Positions 16,965 through 26,835 are shown, numbered from the stretch's first letter. The stretch: DNA of 64,000 bases from an uncultured Erythrobacter sp. (GCF_958304185.1 NZ_OY284433.1:1488001-1552000), one strand, 5' to 3'. Numbers and translations: made by a program. The notes: generated by a model not told the origin, from the sequence alone.

Positions 16965-17747
16965 ATGCGCATCGGCAAGCAGGATAACGCCGTCACTTCG
17001 ATCTGCACTTCGGATGCGGAGAGCATCACGGTGCGGGGCATGGACCTGTGTAGCGAGGTGATCGGTCATGTCGACTTCACCAGCTACTTCTGGCTGCTGG
17101 TGACGGGCACCCTGCCCTCCATGCCGCAAAAGGCGCTGGCTGATGCGGTGCTGTGCGCGATTGCCGAACACGGGCTGGTGCCGAGCGTGGTCGCCACCCG
17201 CATGACCTATGCCGCCGCGCCCGAAGCCTTCCACGGCGCGGTTGCTGCGGGGCTGCTTGGCTGCGGTTCTGTGGTTCTTGGGAGCGCCGAGGTCGCGGGC
17301 AAGTTCTACGCGCAGGTCGTCGCCGATGCGGAAGGGGGCGATCCCGCCGCCACCGCCATTGCCGCGATCAAGGCGCTGCGGGCCGAAAAGAAGGCGATCC
17401 CCGGCTTCGGCCACCCCCAGCACTCCGGCGGCGATCCGCGCGCGCACCGGCTGCTGGCGCTGGCCAAGGAGCACGGCATGGAAGGCAAGCACATCGCCAT
17501 GCTGCGCACCATCGAAAGCGTGCTGCCCGAGGCGATCGGCCGCTCGCTTCCCATCAACGTCAACGGCGCAATCCCGGCTGTGATGCTGGATGCAGGCTTC
17601 CCGCTTGCCGCGCTGAAGGGTATCTCGCTCCTCGCCCGCACCGCCAGTCTGATCGCGCATTTGCAGGAAGAGACCGAGCGGCCCATCGGCTTCATCATGA
17701 GCGGGGCAGCGGCGGAGCGGATCGGGTTCGACGGCGGGAGCGAGTAA
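16965..17747 (+). CDS. Citryl-CoA lyase / citrate-synthase-like protein
   Basis: The 260-residue protein keeps the citrate-synthase fold landmarks EAFHGAVAAG (H90) and GFGHPQHSGGDPRA (H150), the two active-site histidine regions. It is about the length of citryl-CoA lyase and ATP-citrate-lyase catalytic domains and much shorter than citrate synthase. Where that family usually has a catalytic aspartate in NVDGA, this protein reads INVNGA (N200). Family members cleave or form citryl-CoA and related 3-hydroxy-acyl-CoAs. ATG 16965 follows an AAAAGGA ribosome-binding site that abuts operator B. Pairing with a CoA-transferase suggests cleavage of a CoA-activated hydroxy acid; the altered residue leaves activity uncertain. 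Confidence 0.78.
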   Translation: MRIGKQDNAVTSICTSDAESITVRGMDLCSEVIGHVDFTSYFWLLVTGTLPSMPQKALADAVLCAIAEHGLVPSVVATRMTYAAAPEAFHGAVAAGLLGCGSVVLGSAEVAGKFYAQVVADAEGGDPAATAIAAIKALRAEKKAIPGFGHPQHSGGDPRAHRLLALAKEHGMEGKHIAMLRTIESVLPEAIGRSLPINVNGAIPAVMLDAGFPLAALKGISLLARTASLIAHLQEETERPIGFIMSGAAAERIGFDGGSE

Positions 17748-17809
17748 GCGCGCTTGATCCCGCGCCCGGCGCGCGCCACTGTCGGCGCAACACGGACAAG
17801 GGGACGAGC

Positions 17810-19162
17810 ATGATCGCGCGGCATTTCATTTCTTTGGCAGCGCTGCTGGCGGCAACCCCGGCACTGGCCGACACGCCGCTCGCCCTGAGCGAGACCGAGC
17901 AGGCCGCCCCCGCCCTGCCCCGCATCCTCGCCCCGCGCGAGCGCGCAAGCCTCGAAAACCGCATCCTTGCCGAACGGCTCGATACGATCATCCCGCAGAT
18001 CATGCGCGAAGAGGGGATCGATCTGTGGTTGCTGGTCGCGCGCGAATATTTCGAAGAGCCGGTGGTCGCCACCATGCTCGATGCCGAGAATATGCACGCG
18101 CGGCGGCGGACGATCCTCGTCTTCCATGATCCGGGCGAAGGCAAGCCGGTCGAGCGTCTGACCGTCAGCCGCTATGGCCTCGGCGGGCTGTTCGCGCCGA
18201 CATGGGATCCGGACAAGCAGCCCGACCAGTGGCAGGCGGTCGCCGATCTGATTGCGGCGAAAGACCCGAAGAAAATCGCGATCAATTCCTCCGATCTCTA
18301 CCAGTTTGCGGATGGAATGACGCTGAGCCAGTATGACAAGTTCATGCAGGCTTTGCCCCCCGCCATGCACGACCGCGTCGTAAGCGGCGAGAACCTCGCG
18401 ATCCGCTGGCTCGAAACGCGCACGCCTGCGGAGATGGCGCTTTACCCCACCGTCGTGCGCCTCGCGCATTCGGTGATCGGCGAGGCGTTCTCCCGCAAGG
18501 TCATCACCCCCGGCGTCACCACGGCAAGCCAAGTGCAATGGTGGTATCGTGACCGGCTGATGGCGCTGGGTCTTGATCCGTGGTTCCACCCCTCGGTCGC
18601 GATCCAGCGGCAGGGGGCTAAGGGCATGATCGAGGGCGACGAGGTGATCCAGCCGGGTGATCTGCTGTGGACCGATTTCGGCATCACCTATCTGCGGCTC
18701 AACACCGATACCCAGCATCTGGCCTATGTGTTGAAGCCCGGCGAAACCGAAGCGCCTGCGGGGCTGCGCGCGGGGCTGGCGAATTCGAACAAGGTGCAGG
18801 ATTTCCTCACCCGCGCTTTTGCGGTCGGGCGGTCGGGCAATGAGGCGCTGGCACAGGCGCGTGCCGATAGCATTGCGGCGGGGCTCGATCCGTCGATCTA
18901 CACTCACCCCATCGGCCACCACGGCCACGGCGCGGGGCCGAGCATCGGGTTCTGGGACAATCAGAAGGCTGACCCACGCGGCAGCGGGCCGATAAGGGCG
19001 AACACGGCGTGGTCGATTGAGCTAACGTCCTATGCTGCAGTGCCGGAATGGGGCGGACAGCGGGTCGATTTCCGCACCGAGGAGGATGCCTTCTTCGACG
19101 GCAAAACCGTGCGCTATATCGACGGACGGCAGACGGAGATTACGCTGATTCCGTCTGAGTGA
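17810..19162 (+). CDS. Secreted M24-family metallopeptidase (Xaa-Pro peptidase-like)
   Basis: This 450-residue protein has a signal peptide (FISLAALLAATPALA, cleavage near residue 21), so it is probably periplasmic. The C-terminal pita-bread domain shows candidate metal ligands: two aspartates in TDFGITYLRLNTDTQH, a histidine in HPIGHHGHGAGPS, and glutamates in SIELTSYA and RTEEDAF. The family includes Xaa-Pro dipeptidases and creatinase-like enzymes. It follows the lyase-like gene by 62 bp in the same direction and may share its promoter. A secreted role in releasing a substrate from a peptide or amide is possible but unproven. Confidence 0.85.
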   Translation: MIARHFISLAALLAATPALADTPLALSETEQAAPALPRILAPRERASLENRILAERLDTIIPQIMREEGIDLWLLVAREYFEEPVVATMLDAENMHARRRTILVFHDPGEGKPVERLTVSRYGLGGLFAPTWDPDKQPDQWQAVADLIAAKDPKKIAINSSDLYQFADGMTLSQYDKFMQALPPAMHDRVVSGENLAIRWLETRTPAEMALYPTVVRLAHSVIGEAFSRKVITPGVTTASQVQWWYRDRLMALGLDPWFHPSVAIQRQGAKGMIEGDEVIQPGDLLWTDFGITYLRLNTDTQHLAYVLKPGETEAPAGLRAGLANSNKVQDFLTRAFAVGRSGNEALAQARADSIAAGLDPSIYTHPIGHHGHGAGPSIGFWDNQKADPRGSGPIRANTAWSIELTSYAAVPEWGGQRVDFRTEEDAFFDGKTVRYIDGRQTEITLIPSE

Positions 19163-19181
19163 AGGGAAAGTCTACCAACCT

Positions 19182-19264
19182 CGTCATTCCCGCGAAGGCG
19201 GGAATCCAGCTCACTTCTGCGCTGGTAACGCAGTGCAGCTGGATCCCCGCCTTCGCGGGGATGT
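19182..19264. repeat. Long REP-like inverted repeat between convergent genes
   Basis: CGTCATTCCCGCGAAGGCGG with ATCCAGCT on the left pairs with AGCTGGATCCCCGCCTTCGC on the right around a 25-30-nt centre. Each arm also folds on itself (CCCGCGAAGGCGGG). It lies between the M24 gene and the convergent SMP-30 gene and could stop transcription from both sides. Confidence 0.75.
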
Positions 19265-19288
19265 CGGACTTGCACGGATGTCCGCTCG

Positions 19289-20251
19289 CTAGCGCCGGCT
19301 CGACGATCCGATGCCGCGCGCCCGGGTCTTCACCCGATACACATCCGACTGGGCGGTGATGTAAAGCTCGGACAATTCCGACCCGCCCCAGGCGAGGTTG
19401 GTCGCGCGCTTGGGCACCGCCATGCGTTCGAGCAACACGCCCTGCGCGGGATCGACCACGCAGATGCCGCCCGGGCAGGTCAGGTAGACCAGACCCGCGC
19501 TGTCCACCCGCACCCCGTCGACATTGCCCGACTGGCCCGCAGCGGTGAGGTCGATCACCAGCCGCTTGCCCGAGGCGCTGCCATCGGCGGCGATATCATA
19601 GGCCCAGAGTGATTGGCTGGCGGTGTCACCGACATAGAGCACCGTCTCGTCGGGCGCGAGGGCAAGGCCATTGGGGCGCGCTAGTGCTTCGTCGATCAGC
19701 ACCATCCGGCCGCTCACCTCGTTCAGGGCGAAGACGCCGGAGAAGGCGATATCCGCTGTGCGTTGGCCGAGGCCGTAGGGCGGGTCTGTGAAGAAGATCA
19801 TCCCGTCGCTGCGCACCACGACATCATTGGGGCTGTTAAGATGCTTGCCCTCGAACGCCTCGACCACCACCTGCCGCCCGGCTTCGGGTGTCCAGCGGGT
19901 GAGCGCACCGCTCGCGTGTTCGGCATTGAGCAGGTGCCCGCCAAGGTCGAAGGTGTGGCCATTGGCATTGGCGGACGGGGTGTATAGCACCTTGGGCGCG
20001 CCCTCTGCCGGGGTATAGGCATAGACCGTGTTGCCCGGAATATCGCTGAAGATCAGCCGCGCCCCGTCCCACGCTGGGCCTTCGGTGAAAGTGTAGCCCG
20101 TGGCGACCAGTTCCATCGTGCCTTCCACAAGGCGAGGGTTCGCGACCACGAGGGTGCCTTGGGCGGCGGCCTCGGCCTGCTCCTGTGCTGGCGCTGCGTT
20201 CGCCAGCAGGCCCGCTGCAGCCGCGCCAATCCACATCCAAGCCTTCGTCAT
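19289..20251 (-). CDS. SMP-30/gluconolactonase-like secreted lactonase
   Basis: The 320-residue protein has a signal peptide (WIGAAAAGLLANAAPAQA-like, about 23 residues) and a six-bladed propeller of SMP-30 type. FTEGPAWDGARLIFSDI supplies the first metal-ligand glutamate, HLNSPNDVVVRSDGMIFFTDPPYG the asparagine/aspartate site, and GDTASQSLWAYDI the later aspartate. The family hydrolyses sugar or other lactones with a divalent cation. ATG 20251 directly precedes the signal peptide; the longer in-frame upstream part is not signal-like. It is divergent from the mmsA-like gene over 139 bp. Confidence 0.87.
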   Translation of the reverse strand: MTKAWMWIGAAAAGLLANAAPAQEQAEAAAQGTLVVANPRLVEGTMELVATGYTFTEGPAWDGARLIFSDIPGNTVYAYTPAEGAPKVLYTPSANANGHTFDLGGHLLNAEHASGALTRWTPEAGRQVVVEAFEGKHLNSPNDVVVRSDGMIFFTDPPYGLGQRTADIAFSGVFALNEVSGRMVLIDEALARPNGLALAPDETVLYVGDTASQSLWAYDIAADGSASGKRLVIDLTAAGQSGNVDGVRVDSAGLVYLTCPGGICVVDPAQGVLLERMAVPKRATNLAWGGSELSELYITAQSDVYRVKTRARGIGSSSRR

Positions 20252-20390
20252 CGTCTGCCCCTTTTCGTCTCGGCCCGCGCCAACAGTGCCCCGCCGCAAG
20301 CATCGATGCCAGCACTTTTGAGGGGAGCCGCGAGGGTTGCGAAAGCCTCACGCGGGGGGCATTGGGGAGGCCAGACAGGAGAACCCCGAA

Positions 20391-21884
20391 ATGCGTCAGA
20401 TCGACCACTTCATCGTCGGCGACAGCCCCGCCCCCACCCGCAAGCACCAGATCTGGAATCCGTCGACCGGCGAAGTGCAGGCCGAAGTCGCGCTGGGTGA
20501 TGCCGCGCTGCTTGCCCGCGCGGTGGAGACTGCCAAGCGCGTCCAGCCCGCCTGGGCCGCCACCAACCCCCAACGCCGCGCGCGGGTGATGTTCGCCTTC
20601 AAGGCGCTGGTCGAGGCGAATATGCAGAGCCTCGCCGAAATGCTCTCGTCCGAGCATGGCAAGACCGTGCCGGACGCCAAGGGCGATGTGCAGCGCGGGC
20701 TGGAAGTGATCGAATATGCTTGCGGGTTGCCGCAGATCATGAAGGGTGAATACACCCACGGCGCAGGGCCAGGCATCGATGTCTATTCGATGCGCCAGCC
20801 GCTCGGCATCGGCGTGGGCATCACTCCGTTCAACTTCCCGGCGATGATCCCGATGTGGATGTTCGGCATGGCCTGCGCGGCGGGCAATGCGTTCATCCTC
20901 AAGCCCTCGGAACGCGATCCGAGCGTGCCGGTGCGGCTGGCCGAACTGTTCCTTGAAGCCGGCGCGCCTGAGGGCTTGTTGCAGGTCGTCCACGGCGACA
21001 AGGAGATGGTCGATGCGATCCTCGATCACCCCGATATCGCCGCGATCAGCTTCGTCGGCAGCTCGGACATCGCGCAATATATCTACGCCCGCGGCTCGGC
21101 GAACAACAAGCGCGTGCAGGCGTTTGGCGGGGCGAAGAACCACGGGATCGTGCTGCCCGACGCTGACCTCGATCAGGTCGTCACTGACCTCACCGGCGCG
21201 GCCTTCGGCTCGGCGGGTGAGCGTTGCATGGCGCTGCCGGTGGTGGTGCCGGTGGGCGAGGAGACGGCGGAGCGGCTGAAAGAGAAGCTGCTCAAGTCCA
21301 TCGCTGCCTTACGCATCGGTGTGTCGAACGACCCCGAAGCCGATTACGGCCCCGTTGTGACCCCGGAACACAAGGCGCGGATTGAACAGTGGATCACTAT
21401 CGCCGAAGAAGAAGGCGCCGAGATCGTCGTCGACGGGCGCGGGTACACCTTGCAGGGCCATGAGAAAGGCTTCTTCGTCGGCCCAACCCTGATCGATCAC
21501 GTCACGCCGCAGATGAAGTCCTATCAGGAAGAGATCTTCGGCCCCGTGCTCCAGATCGTGCGCGCGAAGGACTTCGAGGAAGCGGTGCGGCTCCCCTCCG
21601 AGCACCAATATGGCAACGGCGTCGCGATCTTCACCCGCAACGGCCACGCCGCACGCGAATTCGCCGCGCGCGTGAATGTCGGGATGGTCGGCATCAATGT
21701 GCCGATCCCGGTGCCGGTCGCCTATCACTCCTTTGGCGGGTGGAAGCGTTCGGGCTTCGGCGATATCGACCAATACGGCACCGAGGGCCTCAGGTTCTGG
21801 ACCAAGAACAAGAAGATCACCCAGCGCTGGCCTGATGGCTCGCAGGATGGGTCGAACGCTTTCGTCATCCCGACGATGGGGTGA
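20391..21884 (+). CDS. mmsA: CoA-acylating methylmalonate-semialdehyde dehydrogenase
   Basis: The 497-residue aldehyde dehydrogenase converts (methyl)malonate semialdehyde with NAD and CoA to propionyl-CoA or acetyl-CoA in valine, beta-alanine and inositol breakdown. The NAD-binding FVGSSDIAQYIY and catalytic C279 in FGSAGERCMALP are visible. The family-specific asparagine replaces the usual base glutamate in GGAKNHG (N250), which supports the CoA-dependent subfamily. ATG 20391 follows the ribosome-binding site ACAGGAG. The stop overlaps the next small gene. Confidence 0.93.
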   Translation: MRQIDHFIVGDSPAPTRKHQIWNPSTGEVQAEVALGDAALLARAVETAKRVQPAWAATNPQRRARVMFAFKALVEANMQSLAEMLSSEHGKTVPDAKGDVQRGLEVIEYACGLPQIMKGEYTHGAGPGIDVYSMRQPLGIGVGITPFNFPAMIPMWMFGMACAAGNAFILKPSERDPSVPVRLAELFLEAGAPEGLLQVVHGDKEMVDAILDHPDIAAISFVGSSDIAQYIYARGSANNKRVQAFGGAKNHGIVLPDADLDQVVTDLTGAAFGSAGERCMALPVVVPVGEETAERLKEKLLKSIAALRIGVSNDPEADYGPVVTPEHKARIEQWITIAEEEGAEIVVDGRGYTLQGHEKGFFVGPTLIDHVTPQMKSYQEEIFGPVLQIVRAKDFEEAVRLPSEHQYGNGVAIFTRNGHAAREFAARVNVGMVGINVPIPVPVAYHSFGGWKRSGFGDIDQYGTEGLRFWTKNKKITQRWPDGSQDGSNAFVIPTMG

Positions 21885-22354
21885 TGGCGGTGCGCCGCCT
21901 TCCCTTGATCGCCCTGCCGCTCTTGCTGGCGGCATGCGACAGCGGGGCCGATCCTGCGCCCGTCAAAACCCCGATCCCGGTCGAACCCGGTGGCGGCATC
22001 GGCGATGGCGCAGGCCCGCCGCTCGATCCGGCGATTGCCGCTGGCGAGATCCCTGCGCGCTTCCACGGCGTGTGGGACGCAGTGACGGGCACTTGCGATC
22101 CCGCCTCGGACATGCGGGTGGAAATCACAGCGCGGCGGATCGAATATTACGAGAGCGTCGGCGACGTTTCCGGCATGGGGAGCGAGGGAGACGATGCGAT
22201 CGCCGACCTCGTAATGGAAGGTGAGGGCGAGACTTGGGTGCAACCCACGCGCCTCTCGCTCGAAACCATGCCAGACGGCGAACGGCTGCGGATTTCCGAT
22301 GCGCTGAAGCCCGAGAGCCCGGACGATCCACTGCGCAAACGCTGTCCGGCCTAG
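21884..22354 (+). CDS. Small outer-membrane-type lipoprotein of unknown function
   Basis: The 156-residue product starts MAVRRLPLIALPLLLAACDS, a signal peptide ending in a lipobox LAAC with the lipidated cysteine at 18. A proline/glycine-rich linker follows, then a small domain with two further cysteines (TGTCDPAS and RKRC near the end) that may form a disulfide in the periplasm. No family is recognised. GTG 21881 is an equally possible start. The gene overlaps the mmsA stop, which suggests translational coupling but not shared function. Confidence 0.75.
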   Translation: MAVRRLPLIALPLLLAACDSGADPAPVKTPIPVEPGGGIGDGAGPPLDPAIAAGEIPARFHGVWDAVTGTCDPASDMRVEITARRIEYYESVGDVSGMGSEGDDAIADLVMEGEGETWVQPTRLSLETMPDGERLRISDALKPESPDDPLRKRCPA

Positions 22355-22504
22355 GTCGGCACGTCCTCTCCCTGCCACATTAGTTGCGCCCCGTGCGCCA
22401 TCCATGCTTGGCGTGATGCGTCATTTGCGGCTAAGCACCGCCGCGCTATGGTAAACCGATCCCTGACCTTCCCGGCGACACGTTAAGGCCCGAGCCGGAC
22501 ACGC

Positions 22505-23812
22505 ATGAAGCAGGTCTTCGCCAACATGGGCTGGCTCTTGGGTGGACGCGGGTTCAACGCGGTCTTGAGCCTCGCCTATCTCGCCATCGCCGCACGCACC
22601 TTGGGCACGGAAGGCTTCGGACATTTCGCGCTGATCATCGCGCTAGGGCAGGCGATCACGGGCTTTTCCAGCTTCCAGACCTGGCAGTTTATCATTCGCT
22701 GGGGGGCCAACCCGGACGAGCCGGGCGTCGATCTCCAACGCGCACGCGAGGCGACGGGGTTTGCTGTCGCGCTTGACGGGGTGTCGGTGGTGGTCGGCAC
22801 GTTGGCGTCAGCGGTGCTGGTGCTGACCGCGCCGCTCTGGCTCGATGTGCCGGCGGAGCTGATGTGGCTGACCTTCGCCTATTGCGTCATCTCGCTGCTG
22901 ACGATCCGCACCACGCCCACCGGGATGCTGCGGCTGCATTCCGAATATGGCCGCGCGACCTGGGCCGAAGCGGTGCAGCCGGTGATCCGCGCGGGCGGCG
23001 CAGTGCTGGCGTGGTGGGCGATGCCCGATGTGACCGGCTTCATCCTCGCCTTTGCCCTGTCTGAAGTGGGTACGGCGATTGCGCTGTGGATCGTCGCAGC
23101 GCGGGTGCAGCCGGTGCCGCTGTCCTCGATCAGCCTGCGGGCGATTCCCGCGCGGCACAAGGACGCGTGGCGGTTCGTGCTGTCGACCAACATGTCAGGC
23201 AGTCTCGCGGTGGCGGGCAAGCAGGTGATGATCCTGCTGGTCGGCACCTTTGGCGGGGCATACCTCGCGGGCGGCTTCCGGATCGCCAACCAGCTGGGCG
23301 TCGCGCTGATCGCACTGGCGCAGACGATCTCGAAGGCGATCCTGCCTGAGCTGGTGCAATCGCGTGACGGCGCGGTCGAGATTGCGCGGCGGATGGCGAA
23401 CATCGCCGCGATTGCCGGGGTGACGGCGGTGGTGACGGCGATCCTGTTCGGCCGCCCCGGCCTTGCCCTGATCGCGGGCGAGCAGTTCACCGGGTTCTAC
23501 TGGGCGATGATCATCCTCAGCATTGCGGGCGCGGTCGAGCTGGTCGGCGCGAGCCTTGAGAGCCTACTGATTTCGGCGGGCAAGGCGCATGTCGCTTTCC
23601 TTGTCCGGCTGTTCCCGACCATCCTTGCGCTGGTGATGCTGGAACTCGCGATCGGCTGGAAGGGTGCGCAGGGCGCGGGCTTTGCCGTGCTGGGATCGAG
23701 CGTGCTGACCGTCGTCGGCTTCTATCTCGCGATCGTGAACCTGAAGCAATTCCGGCTGGTGGTGGACGAGCCTGACGCTGAAGGGGCGGACAGTCCTCGA
23801 ACGAAGCCCTGA
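22505..23812 (+). CDS. Polysaccharide/oligosaccharide flippase-like membrane protein (MATE/MOP superfamily)
   Basis: The 435-residue protein is predicted to have about 12-14 membrane helices. It opens NMGWLLGGRGFNAVLSLAYLAIAARTLGTEGFGHFALI, typical of Wzx/lipopolysaccharide exporters. Such proteins flip undecaprenyl-linked sugars to the periplasmic face. No glycosyltransferase cluster adjoins it; the nearest sugar-lipid genes are at 47934-51594. It stands alone, with a 150-bp upstream gap and a GC-rich hairpin after its stop. Confidence 0.85.
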   Translation: MKQVFANMGWLLGGRGFNAVLSLAYLAIAARTLGTEGFGHFALIIALGQAITGFSSFQTWQFIIRWGANPDEPGVDLQRAREATGFAVALDGVSVVVGTLASAVLVLTAPLWLDVPAELMWLTFAYCVISLLTIRTTPTGMLRLHSEYGRATWAEAVQPVIRAGGAVLAWWAMPDVTGFILAFALSEVGTAIALWIVAARVQPVPLSSISLRAIPARHKDAWRFVLSTNMSGSLAVAGKQVMILLVGTFGGAYLAGGFRIANQLGVALIALAQTISKAILPELVQSRDGAVEIARRMANIAAIAGVTAVVTAILFGRPGLALIAGEQFTGFYWAMIILSIAGAVELVGASLESLLISAGKAHVAFLVRLFPTILALVMLELAIGWKGAQGAGFAVLGSSVLTVVGFYLAIVNLKQFRLVVDEPDAEGADSPRTKP

Positions 23813-23830
23813 TACTCCCCTCCCCCCGGC

Positions 23831-23851
23831 CCCCTCCCGCAAGGGGAGGGG
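23831..23851. terminator. GC-rich hairpin between convergent flippase and gcvPB genes
   Basis: CCCCTCCC, a short GCAA loop and GGGGAGGGG form a strong hairpin inside the 50-bp gap between convergent stops. It lacks a T-run. It resembles the C/G-rich dispersed repeats seen at 32089 and 34235 and may serve both genes as a terminator. Confidence 0.55.
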
Positions 23852-23862
23852 GGAGAGGAAGA

Positions 23863-25422
23863 TCACCCCTCGTAAGCGAGCTTGGGCTTCCTTGCCGCGC
23901 CGGTTTCATCGAGCCGCCGGCGGGGGGCGTAGTAAGGCGCCTGCTTCAGCGCCTCATCCCCATCGAGCGCGCGGGTGACCACCGCGCGGAAGGCGGTGAT
24001 GAACTGGTCGATCGCGGCCTTGCTTTCCGTCTCGGTCGGCTCGACCAGCATCGCGCCGTGCACCACCAGCGGGAAATACACCGTCATCGGGTGATAGCCC
24101 TCGTCAATCAGCCCCTTGGCCACATCCAGCGTCGAAAGCCCGCCGCCGAAGTCCTTATCGCCGAACAGCGCCTCATGCATGCACGGGCCGCTCGCTGCGA
24201 AAGGTGCGTGGAGGATGTCTTCCATCGCACGCAGGATGTAATTGGCGTTGAGCACCGCATCCTCTGCCACCTGCTTCAGCCCATCCGCGCCGTGGCTGAG
24301 CATATAGGTGAGCGCACGGGTGAACATCCCCATCTGGCCGTGGAAGGCGGTCATGCGGCCAAAGGTCGGCCCGCGCTCCTCACGGTCTTCTTCCTCGACG
24401 AGGTAGAACGTGCCGGCATCATCCTTGCGCACGAAGGGCAGCGGCGCATAGGGCGCCAGCGCCTCCGACAGCACCACCGGCCCCGAACCCGGCCCGCCGC
24501 CGCCGTGCGGGGTCGAGAAGGTCTTGTGCAGGTTGATATGCATCGCATCGACGCCAAGGTCGCCGGGGCGCACCTTGCCGACGATGGCGTTGAAGTTCGC
24601 TCCGTCGCAATAGACATAGCCGCCCACCGCATGGACTGCATCGGCGATTTCGCGGAAGTCCTTTTCGAACAACCCGCAGGTGTTGGGGTTGGTGATCATC
24701 ACCGCCGCCACGTCCGGGCCGAGGCGGGCCTTGAGTGCCGCCACATCGACCCGGCCTTCCGGCGTCGCGGGGATATCCTCGACGCGGTAATTGGCGAAGG
24801 CGGCGGTGGCGGGGTTGGTACCGTGGGCGCTTTCGGGCACCAGCACCACTTCGCGCGCATCGCCGCGGGCTTCGTGCGCCGCGCGGATCGCGAGGATGCC
24901 GCACAGTTCGCCATGCGCGCCGGCCTTGGGGCTCATGGCGACCGCCGGCATCCCGGTCAGCGTGCACAGCCAGCCGCCGAGCTGGTGGATCACTTCCAGC
25001 GCGCCCTGCACCGTGGATTGCGGCGCCAGCGGGTGGATGTCGGCAAAGCCGGGAAGCCGCGCCATCTTCTCGTTGAGGCGCGGGTTGTGCTTCATCGTGC
25101 AGGAACCGAGCGGGAAGAAGCCGAGGTCGATCCCGTAGTTCTGGCGGCTGAGGCGGGTGTAGTGGCGCACCGTTTCAGGTTCGGTCAGGCCGACGAGGCC
25201 GATGGGTTCGCTGCGCGCCAGCCCGCCGAGGCGGGTCGGTGCGGCGGGATCGACCGCAGGCAGGTCGACGCCGGTCACATCGACACGGCCGATTTCGAAC
25301 AGCAGCGGCTCTTCCAGCATCAGCGCGCGGTTGCCGGTAGTGGTGGCGGGGCCGTTGTGCATCCCGTCTTCGGAGAGTTCCATCGCGGGCTTCCAGCCGG
25401 ATTGGTTGGGGGCGTTCATCAC
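23863..25422 (-). CDS. gcvPB: Glycine dehydrogenase (decarboxylating) subunit 2
   Basis: The 519-residue subunit has the PLP-lysine motif [20 protein letters not shown] and the upstream [22 protein letters not shown]. Together with subunit 1 it forms the P-protein, which decarboxylates glycine and passes the aminomethyl group to lipoyl-GcvH. Two-gene P-proteins are common in this class of bacteria. Its start overlaps the gcvPA stop by 4 bp. It is the last gene of the riboswitch-controlled gcvT-H-PA-PB operon. Methionines at positions 1-2 make the exact start uncertain by one codon. Confidence 0.96.
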   Translation of the reverse strand: MMNAPNQSGWKPAMELSEDGMHNGPATTTGNRALMLEEPLLFEIGRVDVTGVDLPAVDPAAPTRLGGLARSEPIGLVGLTEPETVRHYTRLSRQNYGIDLGFFPLGSCTMKHNPRLNEKMARLPGFADIHPLAPQSTVQGALEVIHQLGGWLCTLTGMPAVAMSPKAGAHGELCGILAIRAAHEARGDAREVVLVPESAHGTNPATAAFANYRVEDIPATPEGRVDVAALKARLGPDVAAVMITNPNTCGLFEKDFREIADAVHAVGGYVYCDGANFNAIVGKVRPGDLGVDAMHINLHKTFSTPHGGGGPGSGPVVLSEALAPYAPLPFVRKDDAGTFYLVEEEDREERGPTFGRMTAFHGQMGMFTRALTYMLSHGADGLKQVAEDAVLNANYILRAMEDILHAPFAASGPCMHEALFGDKDFGGGLSTLDVAKGLIDEGYHPMTVYFPLVVHGAMLVEPTETESKAAIDQFITAFRAVVTRALDGDEALKQAPYYAPRRRLDETGAARKPKLAYEG

Positions 25423-26792
25423 ACGGTCTCCTTGATGCTGGCTTCCAGCTCCTGCGCAAGGCGCTCGATATCCTCTTCGGTGGTGGTCTCGGTCACCGCG
25501 ACCAGCAGCGCGTGCTCCAGCGCTTCGACCCCCGGATAGAGCCGCCCGAGCGACACGCCGCCGAGCACGCCCCGGTCAGCCAGATCACGCACGATCTCCC
25601 GCGCGGGCTTGCCGCCGAGCATCAGGGTGAACTCGTTGAAGAAGGCGTTGTTTAGCACTTCGACGCCCGGCACCTTGGCGAGCCGATCAGCGGCGATGCA
25701 GGCCAAACGGTGGTTCTCCGCCGCCAATTCCCGCAGCCCCTTTTCGCCCAGCAGCGTCATGTGGACGGTGAAGGCCAGAGCGCACAGCCCCGAATTGGTG
25801 CAGATGTTGCTCGTCGCCTTCTCGCGGCGGATGTGCTGCTCGCGGGTCGAGAGAGTGAGCACGAAGGCGCGCTTGCCTTCCGCGTCCGTCGTCTCGCCGC
25901 ACAAACGACCCGGCATCTGGCGCACGTGCTTGGGATCGCGCACCGCGAAGAGCCCAAGGTAGGGGCCGCCGAATTGCAGGCCGACGCCGAGTGACTGGCC
26001 TTCGCCCACCACGATATCCGCGGCCATTTCACCCGGTGAACGGATAGCGCCCAGCGCGACGGGTTCAGTGTTCACCACCACCAGCAGCGCGCCCTTGGCG
26101 TGGGCGGCTTCGGCTACGGGCGTCAGATCGCTGATGCGCCCCAGAATGTCGGGATATTGCACCACGACGCAGGCGGTGTCCTCGTCAATCCGGGCGATCA
26201 ACCCGTCCAGATCAGGCTCAGCGGTGATGGCAGGCAGGGCGTCGGCGATGGTGTCGCCGGTAAAGTGCGCCATGGTCTTCACGACCTGCGCATATTGCGG
26301 GTGGAGCGCGCCCGACAGCACGGCCCGCTTACGCTTGGTCACGCGGGTCGCCATCGCCACCGCCTCCCAGCACGCGGTCGACCCGTCGTAGAGCGAGGCA
26401 TTGGCCACGGCGCAGCCATAGAGGCGCGCGACCTGCGTCTGGAATTCGAACAGCACCTGCAATGTGCCTTGCGCGATTTCCGGCTGGTAGGGGGTGTAGG
26501 CCGTGAGGAACTCGCCGCGCTGGATGATGGTGTCGACGCTGGCGGGAACATGGTGGCGATAGGCCCCCGCGCCGAGGAAGAACGGCACTTCGCCCGCGAC
26601 CAGATTCTTGGCCGCCAGCGCCTTCATGTGGCGTTCGACCGCCATCTCGGAAGCGTGCATCGGCAGGCCGTGGATCGGGCCATCGAGCCGGGCGACTTCG
26701 GGCACGTCCACGAACAGATCATCGACCGTGGCGGCGCCGATGGTCGCCAGCATCGCCTGCCGGTCGGTATCGGTGAGGGGAAGGTAGCGCAT
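25419..26792 (-). CDS. gcvPA: Glycine dehydrogenase (decarboxylating) subunit 1
   Basis: The 457-residue protein begins [19 protein letters not shown] and contains [16 protein letters not shown] and [13 protein letters not shown], invariant in GcvPA proteins. It forms the P-protein heterodimer with GcvPB, which holds the PLP lysine. ATG 26792 is used because the longer in-frame extension to 26867 has no family similarity. It follows gcvH by 43 bp. Confidence 0.96.
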   Translation of the reverse strand: MRYLPLTDTDRQAMLATIGAATVDDLFVDVPEVARLDGPIHGLPMHASEMAVERHMKALAAKNLVAGEVPFFLGAGAYRHHVPASVDTIIQRGEFLTAYTPYQPEIAQGTLQVLFEFQTQVARLYGCAVANASLYDGSTACWEAVAMATRVTKRKRAVLSGALHPQYAQVVKTMAHFTGDTIADALPAITAEPDLDGLIARIDEDTACVVVQYPDILGRISDLTPVAEAAHAKGALLVVVNTEPVALGAIRSPGEMAADIVVGEGQSLGVGLQFGGPYLGLFAVRDPKHVRQMPGRLCGETTDAEGKRAFVLTLSTREQHIRREKATSNICTNSGLCALAFTVHMTLLGEKGLRELAAENHRLACIAADRLAKVPGVEVLNNAFFNEFTLMLGGKPAREIVRDLADRGVLGGVSLGRLYPGVEALEHALLVAVTETTTEEDIERLAQELEASIKETV

Positions 26793-26835
26793 GGTGTTCA
26801 GCCTCGTGTGGAGAGGGGAGAGGTTGATTGTGTGA

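Noticed and set aside
23831..23851. Third copy of the metH-type palindromic element
   Set aside because: Only a single short hairpin is present, without the long paired arms.
24058..25539. Very long plus-strand open frame opposite gcvPB
   Set aside because: Histidine/arginine-rich antisense shadow of a well-conserved gene.
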